In this document: one piece after another, positions 38,032-47,595 of the stretch
Layout: each line of letters begins with the position of its first letter
How positions within the stretch are numbered: the first letter of the stretch is position 1
Assembly: GCF_003033885.1 (NCBI RefSeq)
Contig: NZ_CP024081.1
Coordinates: forward strand, 2,985,282-3,049,281
Direction: 5' to 3'
Origin: Pseudomonas rhizophila
Lineage (GTDB): Bacteria; Pseudomonadota; Gammaproteobacteria; Pseudomonadales; Pseudomonadaceae
Length of the DNA stretch: 64,000 bases
Program-made: the position numbers and the translations under genes
Notes under the pieces: generated by a model
What the model was told of the DNA's origin: nothing
What the model saw: the letters and a program-made list of their open reading frames with translations, nothing else
Database searches by the model: none

Positions 38032-38370
38032 ATGATGAAAGGTGGCATGGCCGGCCTGATGAAGCAGGCGCAGCAGATGCAGGAAAAAATGGCCAAGATG
38101 CAGGAAGAACTGGCCAACGCCGAAGTCACCGGCAAGTCCGGCGGCGACATGGTGACCGTGGTCATGACCGGTCGCCACGACATCAAGCGTGTCAGCATCG
38201 ACCCGAGCGTGGTCGAAGGCCTGAGCGAAGACGACAAGGAAATGCTCGAAGCCCTGTTCGCCGCCGCCGTCAATGACGCAGTGCGCAAGATCGAAGCCAA
38301 CAGCCAGGACAAAATGTCCGGCATGACCGCTGGCATGCAACTGCCGCCGGGCATGAAACTGCCGTTCTGA
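38032..38370 (+). CDS. YbaB/EbfC family nucleoid-associated protein
   Basis: 112 residues from ATG 38032 ([20 protein letters not shown]), with GAGGTG upstream; a GTG three codons earlier overlaps that RBS. Coiled N-terminal helix rich in Met/Gln, central [21 protein letters not shown]-terminal [17 protein letters not shown]. YbaB proteins bind DNA as dimers. 64 bp downstream of dnaX, the usual operon order. Confidence 0.95.
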   Translation: MMKGGMAGLMKQAQQMQEKMAKMQEELANAEVTGKSGGDMVTVVMTGRHDIKRVSIDPSVVEGLSEDDKEMLEALFAAAVNDAVRKIEANSQDKMSGMTAGMQLPPGMKLPF

Positions 38371-38467
38371 CTCGCCATCCCGATCGGGATGGGCTACATA
38401 CAATGCCAGGCATCGCGCCTGGCATTTTTGTTTGTGTCACAAGGCGAGTGCGCTAGAAACTTTACCT

Positions 38468-38554
38468 GTGGGAGCAAGGCTTGCCCGCGATGGACGATGA
38501 CGTGCCGCTGCGACGAACCGAGGCGTCTGCATCGCGGGCAAGCCTTGCTCCCAC
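38468..38554. repeat. REP inverted pair (family A variant)
   Basis: Direct GTGGGAGCAAGGCTTGCCCG at 38468 and inverted copy ending at 38554. A small perfect palindrome CATCCCGATCGGGATG lies upstream at 38376-38391 and may contribute to ybaB termination. Confidence 0.85.
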
Positions 38555-38643
38555 CAGTACCCACTGAACAAACATCGAACGCCGCCCAGCCGGCAATGGT
38601 CTGCTTCCTGTAAGTGCCACTCAACGATCAAGGAGACGCTTCC

Positions 38644-39678
38644 ATGTCACAAGCATCGACCACCCACCAGCGCATCGTCCTCGCCTCCCGCCCCACAGGT
38701 GCTCCCACCCCGGACAACTTCCGTCTGGAGCAGGTGACGTTGCCGGAGCTGCAGGAGGGGCAGATCCTGCTCAAGACGCTGTTTCTCTCATTGGACCCTT
38801 ACATGCGCGGACGGATGAGCGACGCACCTTCCTACGCCGCGCCGGTGGAAATCGATGAGGTGATGACCGGTGGTGCTGTCAGCCGGGTCGAGCGTTCTAT
38901 GCATCCGAAGTTTCAGGAGGGGGATCTGGTGGTGGGCGCTACGGGGTGGCAGAGCCACACTGTCAGCGATGGCCGCAATGTCATTCCGATCCCGTCCGGG
39001 CTGCCCAGCCCGTCGATGGCGCTGGGTGTGCTGGGCATGCCGGGCATGACCGCGTACATGGGCCTGATGGAGATCGGTCAGCCCAAGGCCGGGGAAACCC
39101 TGGTGGTCGCGGCGGCCTCGGGCGCAGTCGGCTCGGTGGTCGGCCAGGTGGCGAAGATCAAGGGCCTGCGGGTGGTCGGTGTGGCCGGCGGCCCCGAGAA
39201 ATGCAAGTACGTGGTCGACGAGTTGGGGTTCGACGCCTGTGTCGATCACAAGCGCGATGACTTTGCCGAGGCACTGGCCCGGGCTTGCGACAAGGGCATC
39301 GACATCTATTACGAAAACGTCGGTGGCAAGGTGTTCGACGCCGTAGTGCCGCTGCTCAACGCCAAGGCGCGCATTCCCCTCTGTGGCCTGATCGCGTCCT
39401 ACAACGAGCATGAAGCCCCCACTGGCCCGGATCGCTTGCCGCAATTGCAGCGCACCTTGCTGACCAAGCGCGTGCGGATCCAGGGGTTTATCGTGTTCGA
39501 CGACTTCAGTGGTCGTCAGCCGGAGTTCATCAGCGCCATGGCGCCTTGGGTGCGTGACGGCAAGGTCAAGTTCCGCGAAGACGTGGTCGATGGCCTTGAG
39601 AATGCACCACAGGCCTTTATCGGCCTGCTGGAAGGGCGCAACTTCGGCAAGCTGGTGGTGCGGGTGGCGCAGGATTGA
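38644..39678 (+). CDS. NADP-dependent MDR oxidoreductase (2-alkenal reductase type)
   Basis: 344 residues from ATG 38644, preceded by AAGGAG. The N-terminal LFLSLDPYMRGRMSD motif is diagnostic of the leukotriene B4 dehydrogenase/curcumin reductase branch of MDR enzymes. Rossmann nucleotide site AAASGAVGSVVGQVAKIKG near 160-178; IDIYYENVGGKVFDAV near 220-235. No zinc ligands. It probably reduces the C=C bond of reactive alkenals or enones with NADPH. It is interposed between ybaB and recR. Confidence 0.92.
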   Translation: MSQASTTHQRIVLASRPTGAPTPDNFRLEQVTLPELQEGQILLKTLFLSLDPYMRGRMSDAPSYAAPVEIDEVMTGGAVSRVERSMHPKFQEGDLVVGATGWQSHTVSDGRNVIPIPSGLPSPSMALGVLGMPGMTAYMGLMEIGQPKAGETLVVAAASGAVGSVVGQVAKIKGLRVVGVAGGPEKCKYVVDELGFDACVDHKRDDFAEALARACDKGIDIYYENVGGKVFDAVVPLLNAKARIPLCGLIASYNEHEAPTGPDRLPQLQRTLLTKRVRIQGFIVFDDFSGRQPEFISAMAPWVRDGKVKFREDVVDGLENAPQAFIGLLEGRNFGKLVVRVAQD

Positions 39679-39744
39679 GTATTTGACGCTAATCGGAGGC
39701 GCGGGTATAAACCGCGTCTCGTTGTTATGTCGGACATTTCCTCC

Positions 39745-40347
39745 ATGAGCTTCAGCCCTTTGATTCGCCAACTGATCGACGCCCTGCGAACTTTGCCGGG
39801 TGTGGGTCAGAAAACTGCTCAGCGCATGGCGTTGCAATTGCTTGAGCGTGATCGCAGCGGCGGTTCGCGTCTGGCTCTGGCCCTGAGCCAGGCCATGGAA
39901 GGGGTAGGGCATTGCCGCTTATGCCGCACCCTCACTGAAGACGACCTCTGCCCGCAATGCGCCGACCCGCGTCGGGACGACAGCCTGCTATGCGTCGTGG
40001 AAGGACCCATGGATGTGTACGCCGTGGAGCAGACCGGTTTTCGCGGCCGTTATTTCGTGCTCAAGGGGCATTTGTCTCCGCTCGACGGCCTGGGACCGGA
40101 AGCCATCGGCATTCCGCAACTGATGGCGCGGATCGAAGAGGCCGGGACTTTCACCGAAGTCATCCTCGCCACCAACCCGACGGTCGAAGGCGAAGCCACC
40201 GCCCACTACATCGCGCAATTGCTCAACAACAAGGGCCTGATCGCCTCACGCATCGCTCATGGCGTGCCGCTGGGCGGCGAGCTGGAACTGGTGGACGGCG
40301 GGACGCTGGCGCATTCGTTTGCCGGGCGCAAACCGATCGCTTTATAA
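39745..40347 (+). CDS. recR: Recombination mediator RecR
   Basis: 200 residues from ATG 39745 ([20 protein letters not shown]); an ATG six codons upstream is also in frame, but the usual N-terminus and length fit 39745. HhH motif [17 protein letters not shown], zinc finger C57, C60, C69, C72, Toprim domain ([32 protein letters not shown]), and the C-terminal [16 protein letters not shown]. It loads RecA with RecF/RecO at ssDNA gaps. Confidence 0.97.
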   Translation: MSFSPLIRQLIDALRTLPGVGQKTAQRMALQLLERDRSGGSRLALALSQAMEGVGHCRLCRTLTEDDLCPQCADPRRDDSLLCVVEGPMDVYAVEQTGFRGRYFVLKGHLSPLDGLGPEAIGIPQLMARIEEAGTFTEVILATNPTVEGEATAHYIAQLLNNKGLIASRIAHGVPLGGELELVDGGTLAHSFAGRKPIAL

Positions 40348-40363
40348 CTGCCACGAATAACCC

Positions 40364-40453
40364 TGTGGGAGCGAGCCTGCTCGCGATAGCGGCAGATCAG
40401 CCACCATTGATGTCGGCTGACACACCACTATCGCGAGTAGGCTCGCTCCCACA
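40364..40453. repeat. REP inverted pair (family A)
   Basis: Direct unit at 40364-40388 and inverted unit at 40428-40453 between the convergent recR and apt genes. Confidence 0.85.
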
Positions 40454-40479
40454 TGGAGTGTGTGTGCTATTGACGGGCG

Positions 40480-41028
40480 TTATCTTTCGCTCAGCGAAAA
40501 CTGCGTCAGGCAGAACGTCGGTATCCCCATGTCTTCCAGGCGCTGCGAGCCAAGCAACTCCGGCAGGTCGATGATCGCCGCGGCCTCGTGGACCTTGGCG
40601 CCCATGCGGCGGATCAGGTTGGCGGCGGCGATCAGCGTGCCGCCGGTGGCGATCAGGTCATCGAACATCACCACCGAATCACCCTCGCACAGGCTGTCGG
40701 CGTGAACTTCAAGGAAGGCTTCGCCGTATTCGGTCTGGTAACCCTCGGCCAGCACATCCGCCGGCAGCTTGCCTTGCTTGCGGAACAGCACCAGGGGCTT
40801 GTTCAACTGATAAGCCAGGATTGAGCCGATCAGGAAGCCTCGCGCATCCATCGCGCCGATGTGGGTGAACTCGGCCTCGACATAACGATGGGCGAAGCTG
40901 TCCATCACCAGCCGCAGCGCGGTGGGGGACTGGAACAGTGGGGTAATGTCGCGAAAGATCACGCCCGGCTTGGGGAAATCGATTACGGGGCGGATCAGGG
41001 ATTTGATATCGAAGGAGTCGAAGACCAT
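40480..41028 (-). CDS. apt: Adenine phosphoribosyltransferase
   Basis: 182 residues. PRPP-binding motif [20 protein letters not shown] near 125-144; N-terminal [20 protein letters not shown] is the APRT signature, and [16 protein letters not shown] follows. It salvages adenine to AMP with PRPP. Transcribed away from recR and on the same strand as anr. Confidence 0.97.
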   Translation of the reverse strand: MVFDSFDIKSLIRPVIDFPKPGVIFRDITPLFQSPTALRLVMDSFAHRYVEAEFTHIGAMDARGFLIGSILAYQLNKPLVLFRKQGKLPADVLAEGYQTEYGEAFLEVHADSLCEGDSVVMFDDLIATGGTLIAAANLIRRMGAKVHEAAAIIDLPELLGSQRLEDMGIPTFCLTQFSLSER

Positions 41029-41103
41029 CGTCTAGGTGTCCTGGCAGGCTGCAAACGCCGGAGTATAGCGCGGCAAGGCGAACCTGGGCCGCGCGCATGC
41101 TCA

Positions 41104-41838
41104 TCAGCCGTCGATCGAGCCACCCGCCAGGGCGCAGAGCTGGATCGGGTCGAGAATATGAATCTCCTTGCCTTCGGCGGCGATCAACTCGTTCTGTTGG
41201 AAACGGGTGAATACCCGGGACACGGTCTCCACCGCCAGGCCCAGGTAATTGCCGATTTCGTTACGCGACATGCTCAGGCGGAACTGGTTGGCCGAAAACC
41301 CGCGAGCGCGGAAACGTGCCGAGAGGTTGACCAGGAACGTGGCGATGCGTTCGTCGGCGGTTTTCTTCGAGAGCAGCAGCATCATTTGCTGATCGTCGCG
41401 GATCTCCCGGCTCATGACTCGCATCAACTGACGACGCAGTTGCGGCAGTTGCAAGGCCAGTTCGTCCAGGCGATCGAAGGGTATCTCGCACACCGAGGTG
41501 GTTTCCAGCGCCTGGGCCGAGACCGGATGGGTTTCGGTGTCCATGCCCGACAGACCCACCAGCTCGCTGGGCAGGTGGAAGCCGGTGAGCTGTTCTTCGC
41601 CGCCATCGCTCAGATTGAAGGTTTTCAAGGCGCCCGAGCGCACGGCATAGACGGAATCGAAGGTGTCGCCCTGGCGAAACAGGAATTCACCTTTTTTCAA
41701 CGGTCGGCCCCGTTTAACGATGTCGTCCAGCGCGTCCATATCCTCCAGATTCAATGAAAGTGGCAGGCAGAGCGGAGCCAGGCTGCAATCCTTGCAATGG
41801 GCCTGGTTGTGGGCGCGCAGTTTGACTGGCTCGGACAT
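41104..41838 (-). CDS. anr: Anr, oxygen-sensing Crp/Fnr family regulator
   Basis: 244 residues. Fe-S ligands C15, C18, C24 and C117 match the four cysteines of FNR that hold an O2-labile 4Fe-4S cluster. Cyclic-nucleotide-like beta roll ([20 protein letters not shown]), long dimer helix, and C-terminal HTH ([23 protein letters not shown]) whose EtVSR recognition helix reads TTGAT half sites. It activates microaerobic and anaerobic genes. Boxes of this type lie before hemN, ccoG, ccoN1 and ccoN2 in this window. Confidence 0.96.
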   Translation of the reverse strand: MSEPVKLRAHNQAHCKDCSLAPLCLPLSLNLEDMDALDDIVKRGRPLKKGEFLFRQGDTFDSVYAVRSGALKTFNLSDGGEEQLTGFHLPSELVGLSGMDTETHPVSAQALETTSVCEIPFDRLDELALQLPQLRRQLMRVMSREIRDDQQMMLLLSKKTADERIATFLVNLSARFRARGFSANQFRLSMSRNEIGNYLGLAVETVSRVFTRFQQNELIAAEGKEIHILDPIQLCALAGGSIDG

Positions 41839-41931
41839 TTCTTAAATCCTTGTGGGAAACACACATAAGCCGTAAGGGTAACTCAGCTAAGGTACTCCGG
41901 CCAGTGGGCTTTCATCGTCAAATTGTCGCGC

Positions 41932-43314
41932 TCAGATGACTCGGGAGAAGCGCTGTCGGTTGTGTCCTTCCAGATAGGCATCAAAGACCATGCACACCGA
42001 GCGCACCAGCAGGCGCCCGGCGGGCAGTACCTTGATGTGGCTGCTGTCCAATTCGATCAGGCCGTCCGCAGCCATCTCTTGCAGTTGTGGCCACAACGGT
42101 GCGAAGTAACCGCGAAAATCGATGTTGAACGTTTGTTCGATGTCGGTGAATAGCAAATTGAAATGGCAGATCAACTGCTGGATCACCGCGCGCCGCAGCC
42201 GATCGTCGGCATTGCACAGCAGCCCGCGACTGGTCGCCAGTTGACCGTCGGCCAGGGTGTTCTGGTAATGGTTCAGGTCGCTGCTGTTCTGGCAGTACAA
42301 ATCGCCGATCTGGCTGATGGCTGACACGCCAAGGCCGATCAGGTCGCAGTGACCATGGGTGGTATAGCCCTGGAAGTTGCGTTGCAGGGTGGCGTCTTCC
42401 TGGGCAATCGCCAGTTCGTCGTCGGGCAGGGCGAAGTGGTCCATGCCGATATAGCGATAACCCGCCGCGGTCAGTTGTTCGATGGTGCCTTGCAGCATCG
42501 CTAGTTTCTGCGCCGGGTTGGGCAGGTCCTGGCTGTTGATGCGGCGTTGGGGCATGAAGCGTTCCGGCAAGTGGGCGTAGTTGAACACCGAAAGCCGGTC
42601 CGGCTGCAGCTGGATGACTTCCTGGACCGTGCGGGCGAAATTTTCCGGGGTCTGTTTGGGCAGCCCGTAGATCAGGTCGATGTTGATCGAACGGAACTGC
42701 AAGGTCCGGGCGGCTTCGATCACCGCGCGGGTTTCTTCCAGGCTTTGCAGGCGGTTGACGGCGCGCTGCACGGCCGGGTCAAGGTCCTGCAGGCCGATGC
42801 TGACGCGGTTAAAACCCAGTTCCCGCAACAGGCCCATGGTGGACCAGTCGGCTTCCCGGGGATCGATTTCGATCCCGTAGTCGCCGGAATCGTCCTCCAG
42901 CAGGTTGAAGTGTTGGCGCAACCTGGCCATCAACTGGCGCAGTTCGTCATGGTTGAGGAACGTCGGGGTGCCGCCGCCCAGGTGCAATTGTTCTACGCGC
43001 TGGGCCGGGTCGAGGTGGCAGCCGATCAGCTGGATTTCCTGTTCCAGGCGTTGCAGATAGGCGTGGGCGCGGCCACGGTCCTTGGTGATGACTTTGTTGC
43101 AGGCGCAGTAGTAGCAAATGTTCGCGCAGAACGGCACATGCACATACAACGACAGTGGCCTCAAGGCTTTGCGGCTGTCGCGCAGGGCGTGGAGCAGGTC
43201 GAAGGTCCCCACCTGGCTGCCAAATTGCGCCGCGGTCGGATACGAGGTGTAGCGGGGCCCCGCCAGGTCGTAACGGTGGATCAGGTTTGAGTCCCAACGA
43301 ATGGCGTCGAGCAT
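41932..43314 (-). CDS. hemN: Oxygen-independent coproporphyrinogen III dehydrogenase
   Basis: 460 residues from ATG 43314 (MLDAIRWDSNLIHRYDLAGP); an upstream ATG at 43341 would add nine residues unlike the family. Radical SAM motif C63, C67, C70 plus C72 (CANICYYCACNK). It converts coproporphyrinogen III to protoporphyrinogen IX without O2, feeding heme to the cbb3 oxidases. A near-consensus Anr box lies 63-76 bp upstream. It lies just upstream of anr, on the same strand. Confidence 0.96.
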   Translation of the reverse strand: MLDAIRWDSNLIHRYDLAGPRYTSYPTAAQFGSQVGTFDLLHALRDSRKALRPLSLYVHVPFCANICYYCACNKVITKDRGRAHAYLQRLEQEIQLIGCHLDPAQRVEQLHLGGGTPTFLNHDELRQLMARLRQHFNLLEDDSGDYGIEIDPREADWSTMGLLRELGFNRVSIGLQDLDPAVQRAVNRLQSLEETRAVIEAARTLQFRSINIDLIYGLPKQTPENFARTVQEVIQLQPDRLSVFNYAHLPERFMPQRRINSQDLPNPAQKLAMLQGTIEQLTAAGYRYIGMDHFALPDDELAIAQEDATLQRNFQGYTTHGHCDLIGLGVSAISQIGDLYCQNSSDLNHYQNTLADGQLATSRGLLCNADDRLRRAVIQQLICHFNLLFTDIEQTFNIDFRGYFAPLWPQLQEMAADGLIELDSSHIKVLPAGRLLVRSVCMVFDAYLEGHNRQRFSRVI

Positions 43315-43376
43315 GCGGGCGTTTCCCGGATAGGCTGGCATGGGCGAGAGTTTAAGAGGGAGGGCGCGGGGCGGTT

Positions 43377-43390
43377 TTGATTTGCGTCAA
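43377..43390 (-). promoter_or_regulatory. Anr/FNR box of hemN
   Basis: TTGAT-TTGC-GTCAA, one base off the TTGAT-N4-ATCAA consensus. A TAAACT -10-like element at 43354-43349 sits where a class II FNR promoter (box centred at -41.5) requires it. Confidence 0.75.
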
Positions 43391-43417
43391 CGGGGTGTGG
43401 AGTCTGGGCGAAGGCCA

Positions 43418-43511
43418 ATCGCGAGCAAGCTCGCTCCCACATTGGATCGGGGATGTTCACAAATGCAGCATTCGCCGCAAGTCTCCTATGGGAGCGAGCC
43501 TGCTCGCGATG
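43418..43511. repeat. REP inverted pair (family A)
   Basis: Inverted unit at 43418-43442 and direct unit at 43488-43511, between the hemN promoter and the membrane-protein gene. Confidence 0.85.
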
Positions 43512-43523
43512 GCGGCGACTCGG

Positions 43524-44207
43524 TCAATGCCCCATGAGCCAATGCTGATGCGGCCCTGGCAGGGTCCAGATACCAAAGACAATCACCAACAGCCCGCCGG
43601 CCATGCGCACGCTGCGTTTGCGCAACAGGGCGGTGATGCGTTCGGCGGCCATGCCCGTGGCGAGCAACACCGGCCAGGTGCCGAGGCCGAAGGCGAGCAT
43701 CAGCAACGCGCTGTCCAGCGCATCGCCCTGGCTGGCCGACCAGAGAAGGGTGCTGTAGACCAACCCGCACGGCAGCCAGCCCCAGAGCGCGCCGAGCAGC
43801 AAGGCCCTGGGCAGGCTCGACACCGGCAGCAAACGGTTGGCGACGGGCTGGATATGCCGCCACAGGCCACGACCGACGCCTTCGATGCGGGTCAGGCCGC
43901 TCCACCAGCCCGCCAGGTACAGGCCCATGGCGATCAACAGCAGGCCGGCCAACACGCGCATGACCATCGCCGCCGGACTATTGGCCACGGCCCAACCAGC
44001 CAGGCCGATCAGCAACCCTGCGCTGGCGTAGCTCAGAATCCGCCCAACGTTGTAGGCCAGCAGCAATCGAAAGCGCCGGCTGCGCTGTTCCTTGGGGATT
44101 GCCAGGGTCAGGGCGCCCATCAGGCCGCCGCACATCCCCAGGCAATGGCCGCCGCCCAATAAACCCAGGATGAGCGCCGAGACCAACAATGGCGCCAGAT
44201 CAAGCAT
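43524..44207 (-). CDS. TauE/SafE-annotated (DsbD_2/UreH-like) membrane protein
   Basis: 227 residues from ATG 44207, overlapping ccoS by 8 nt; a longer upstream frame is inside ccoS and not family-like. Six or so membrane helices. Marks are LGLLGGGHCLGMCGGLMGAL at about 13-32 with two cysteines, and LLLGALWGWLPCGLVYSTL with a third. This family is found beside ccoS in Pseudomonas cbb3 maturation clusters and is related to DsbD transmembrane domains; a role in copper or thiol handling is inferred. Confidence 0.85.
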   Translation of the reverse strand: MLDLAPLLVSALILGLLGGGHCLGMCGGLMGALTLAIPKEQRSRRFRLLLAYNVGRILSYASAGLLIGLAGWAVANSPAAMVMRVLAGLLLIAMGLYLAGWWSGLTRIEGVGRGLWRHIQPVANRLLPVSSLPRALLLGALWGWLPCGLVYSTLLWSASQGDALDSALLMLAFGLGTWPVLLATGMAAERITALLRKRSVRMAGGLLVIVFGIWTLPGPHQHWLMGH

Positions 44208-44418
44208 GGGGCGGGGCCTTGTCGTCCGGCTTGCGGGGCTCGCCGCTGGCTTCGTCCACCGCTGCCTTGTGGTTCGGATCCTGATCGTCGAACAGAATGC
44301 TGTGGGCCGGACCGTCGAGGTCATCGTACTGCCCGCTGTCCACGGCCCAGAAGAAGATGTAGACGGCAATGGCCACGATCAGCAGTGCGGCCGGGATCAT
44401 CACGTAAAGAGCTGGCAT
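44200..44418 (-). CDS. ccoS: cbb3-type cytochrome oxidase assembly protein CcoS
   Basis: 72 residues. Single N-terminal helix (MPALYVMIPAALLIVAIAVY), the family motif FFWAVDSGQYDDLDGPAHSIL, and a charged C-tail. CcoS is needed for cofactor insertion into cbb3 oxidase. Lies between ccoI (24-bp gap) and the membrane protein (8-nt overlap). Confidence 0.95.
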   Translation of the reverse strand: MPALYVMIPAALLIVAIAVYIFFWAVDSGQYDDLDGPAHSILFDDQDPNHKAAVDEASGEPRKPDDKAPPHA

Positions 44419-44442
44419 GTCGGAACTCCATGCCCGCGCGGC

Positions 44443-46893
44443 TCAGGCCGGCAGCGGGCGGGTATCGGGCGAGGCATCGAAAACCTGCATCTTGGGCTGG
44501 CGAGTCAGCCTCAGCGCATTCAACACCACGGTCAGCGAACTGATGGACATGCCGATCGCGGCCCACACCGGCGTAATCCAGCCGAGGGCGGCGAACGGCA
44601 ACATGAGGCCATTGTACAGTGCCGCCCACACCAGGTTCTCGATGATCACCCGCCGTGTGCGCCGGGCCAGGCTGAAGGCGTGGATCAGGGCGTCGAGACG
44701 GTTGGACAGCAGCACCGCATCGGCGCTGGTCTTGGCAAGATCGGTGGCCGAGCCCATGGCGACACTGATGTCCGCCGCCGCCAGCACCGGCACGTCGTTC
44801 ACCCCGTCGCCGAGCATCAGCACCTTGCGGCCCTGCTGGTGCAACTGTTGCAACACGGCCAGTTTGTCGTCCGGGCGCAAACCGCCGCGGGCCTCATCGA
44901 TGCCCAGTTCGGCGGCGACACTGGCAACCATGGGCGAACTGTCGCCCGACAGCAACAGTGTGCGCCAGCCCCGCGCTTTGCAGGCGGCCAGCAATGCCGG
45001 GGCGTCGGTACGCAAGCGGTCGTCGAGGACGAACCAGGCCAACGGACCGATGTCATCACCCAGCAGCAACCATTGTCCGGGCTCATCCGGCATCACCGGC
45101 ACCGCTGCGCCACTGAGTTCGCAGACAAAACCGGGTTGGCCGATGCGCAGGCGCTGGTCACCCACCAGCCCTTCCAGACCCAGCCCCGGGGTGCTTTGCA
45201 CATGCTCGGCGGCCAGTGGCGCGCGGCCAAAGGCACGGGCGATGGGGTGTTCGGAGCGATTTTCCAGGGCAGCGGCCAGGCCCAGGCATTGATCACTGTC
45301 CAGGGCCGTCAGCGTTCGAATGGCGCGCAACGCCAGACGCCCTTCGGTGAGGGTGCCGGTCTTGTCGAAAATCACCGTGTCGATCTGGTTCAGGCCCTCC
45401 AGCACATGGCCGCGAGTCAGCAGCAGGCCAAGCTTGTGCAGCGTGCCGGTGGCGGCGGTAAGAGCGGTTGGCGTGGCCAGGGACAGTGCGCAAGGGCAGG
45501 TAGCGACCAGCATCGCCAGCACGATCCAGAAGGCGCGAGAGGCATCCAGTTGCCACCACAGCAGACCGATGGCCGCCGCAGCGACCAGGGAGAACAGCAG
45601 GAACCATTGCGCGGCGCGGTCGGCGATTTCCGCCAGCCGCGGCTTTTCGGCCTGGGCTCGTTCCAGCAACCGGACGATGGCCGACAGCCGGGTGTCTTGC
45701 CCCAGTGCCAACACCTGGACCGTCAATGCGCCTTCTACGTTAAGGGTGCCGGCCGTCACCGTGTCGCCCACTTGGCGAGGTTGTGGCAGGTATTCGCCGG
45801 TCAGCAGTGATTCGTCCACGCTGGACTGGCCGTCGAGGATTCTGCCGTCGGCCGGCAGAACCGCTCCGGGATGCACCAGGACCCGGTCGCCGGTGCGCAA
45901 TTCGCTGAGGAGGATTCGTTCGCTCTGGCCGTTATCCTCCAGGCGCAGGCACGAGGCCGGCAGCAGATTGACCAGTTGTGCGGTGGCGGCAGCGGTGCGC
46001 TCCCGGGCACGGCGTTCCAGGTAGCGACCGGCCAGAAGGAACAGTGCGAACATGCCCACGGCATCGAAATACAGCTCGCCCACCCCGGTGACGGACGTCC
46101 AGATCCCGGCCACGTAGGCACCGCCAATGGCCAGGGACACCGAAACGTCCATGGTCAGGTGTCGGGTGCGCAGGTCGCGCATCGCGCCCTTGAAGAACGG
46201 CGCGCAGCTATAGAACACGATAGGTGTGGTGAGGAACAGCGCGACCCAGCGCAGGATGGTGTGCATCTCCGGGCTCAGGTCGATGTTGAATTCCGGCCAG
46301 GTGGCCATGGTCGCCATCATCGCCTGGAACCAGAGCAAACCGGCTACGCCCAATTGGCGCAGGGCCAGGCGATTTTGCGCGGCCAACTGTTCGCTGGCCT
46401 GATCGGCCTGGTAGGGATGGGCGACGTAGCCGATCTGGCGCAGTTCGGCCAGCAAGGTGCTCAGCGGCAATTGAGCGTCGGCCCAGCTCACGTGCAGGCG
46501 GTGATTGGACAGGTTCAGCCGCGCCTCGGCCACGGCCGGCAGGCTGCGCAGTTGTTTTTCGATCAGCCAGCCGCAGGCGGCGCAACTGATGCCTTCGATC
46601 AGCAGCGTGGTTTCGGCCAGCTCGCCTTCATGGCGCACGAACGACTGCTGCACGTCCGGGCGGTCGTACAGCGCCAGCTCATCGATCAACTGGACCGGCA
46701 GGGTTTCGGGGTTGGCCGACGCTTCGCTGCGATGCTGGTAATAGCTTTCCAAACCACCAGCGACAATGGCCTCGGCCACCGCCTGGCAGCCCGGGCAGCA
46801 CAGCTCACGGGTTTCACCCAGGACAACGGCGGTGAAGCGACTGCCCGGGGGGACGGGCAGGGCGCAGTGGTAGCAAGGCAGTGGGGTGGTCAT
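44443..46893 (-). CDS. ccoI: CcoI, Cu+-translocating P1B-type ATPase for cbb3 assembly
   Basis: 816 residues. N-terminal Cys-rich knuckle (CYHC at 7-10; CCPGC at 32-36), HMA copper domain CAAC at 104-107, eight membrane helices, CPC ion motif near 465, phosphorylation DKTGT near 509, and GDGVND in the hinge near 700. This is the FixI/CopA2 type, which supplies copper for the CuB site of cbb3 oxidase rather than for tolerance. Member of the ccoG-H-I-S cluster downstream of an Anr-like box. Confidence 0.96.
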   Translation of the reverse strand: MTTPLPCYHCALPVPPGSRFTAVVLGETRELCCPGCQAVAEAIVAGGLESYYQHRSEASANPETLPVQLIDELALYDRPDVQQSFVRHEGELAETTLLIEGISCAACGWLIEKQLRSLPAVAEARLNLSNHRLHVSWADAQLPLSTLLAELRQIGYVAHPYQADQASEQLAAQNRLALRQLGVAGLLWFQAMMATMATWPEFNIDLSPEMHTILRWVALFLTTPIVFYSCAPFFKGAMRDLRTRHLTMDVSVSLAIGGAYVAGIWTSVTGVGELYFDAVGMFALFLLAGRYLERRARERTAAATAQLVNLLPASCLRLEDNGQSERILLSELRTGDRVLVHPGAVLPADGRILDGQSSVDESLLTGEYLPQPRQVGDTVTAGTLNVEGALTVQVLALGQDTRLSAIVRLLERAQAEKPRLAEIADRAAQWFLLFSLVAAAAIGLLWWQLDASRAFWIVLAMLVATCPCALSLATPTALTAATGTLHKLGLLLTRGHVLEGLNQIDTVIFDKTGTLTEGRLALRAIRTLTALDSDQCLGLAAALENRSEHPIARAFGRAPLAAEHVQSTPGLGLEGLVGDQRLRIGQPGFVCELSGAAVPVMPDEPGQWLLLGDDIGPLAWFVLDDRLRTDAPALLAACKARGWRTLLLSGDSSPMVASVAAELGIDEARGGLRPDDKLAVLQQLHQQGRKVLMLGDGVNDVPVLAAADISVAMGSATDLAKTSADAVLLSNRLDALIHAFSLARRTRRVIIENLVWAALYNGLMLPFAALGWITPVWAAIGMSISSLTVVLNALRLTRQPKMQVFDASPDTRPLPA

Positions 46894-46936
46894 GAGGTAT
46901 TCACATATCGAAACTTTCTGGCATCTGAAGGCCTTT

Positions 46937-47023
46937 TCGCGAGCAGGCTCGCTCCCACAGGTCTGCGTCGTTGTGAATTGAACCTAACGACACCTCAATG
47001 TGGGAGCGAGCCTGCTCGCGATT
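46937..47023. repeat. REP inverted pair (family A)
   Basis: Inverted unit at 46937-46959 and direct unit at 46999-47023 in the 147-bp gap between ccoH and ccoI, inside the apparent operon. Confidence 0.85.
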
Positions 47024-47040
47024 GCGCGCAGCGCAGCCGT

Positions 47041-47595
47041 CTATTTCTTCAGGTCTTCAGCGCCTTGCAGCGGTTCATCGCCGAGCAGGATGGCCTGGTC
47101 ATGGTTGATCTGCTCTTCTTCGAACAGGCGCCAGGTCTTGTCGTTCTCCACACCCAGCAATTCGACAAAGCGCCGGCCTTCGATCTTGTCCGTCAATTGA
47201 CCGACATACCGTCCCGGCTCGCTGTCGTTGCGCGTCAGGACGATCTTGCGATCCTTCTCCGGCTGGGTGGGCGAGATCAGGCTCAGTTCCAGGGTCTGGG
47301 GCCGGCTGTCGCCGCTCAGGCGCAGGTTCACTTCGCCGGTGACGTCATCCAGTTGCACGTTGGCATGCAGTTGCAGGGTCTGGCCCAGCAGTTCGCGCTC
47401 CAGGGAGCGGTTGATGCCCTTGCCGGCTTCGTAGTAGTTGTCGTTGACCAGGTTGTCCGGATTGTTCACGGCGATGGTCACCATGGTCAGACTCAGCGTC
47501 ACCGAGCAGGCCAGGATCGCAATGATGATCCACGGCCAGAGATGCTTGTACCAGGGGCTGGTGGCGGTTGCTGCAGGCATGTTCAGTTCTCTCAA
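47041..47595 (-). CDS. ccoH: FixH/CcoH family assembly protein
   Basis: 184 residues. One N-terminal membrane helix (PWIIIAILACSVTLSLTMVTIAV trimmed to its core), then a periplasmic domain containing NLVNDNYYEAGKGINRSLER, the FixH signature. It stabilises the maturing cbb3 complex. The start overlaps the ccoG end by 4 nt. Confidence 0.93.
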   Translation of the reverse strand: MRELNMPAATATSPWYKHLWPWIIIAILACSVTLSLTMVTIAVNNPDNLVNDNYYEAGKGINRSLERELLGQTLQLHANVQLDDVTGEVNLRLSGDSRPQTLELSLISPTQPEKDRKIVLTRNDSEPGRYVGQLTDKIEGRRFVELLGVENDKTWRLFEEEQINHDQAILLGDEPLQGAEDLKK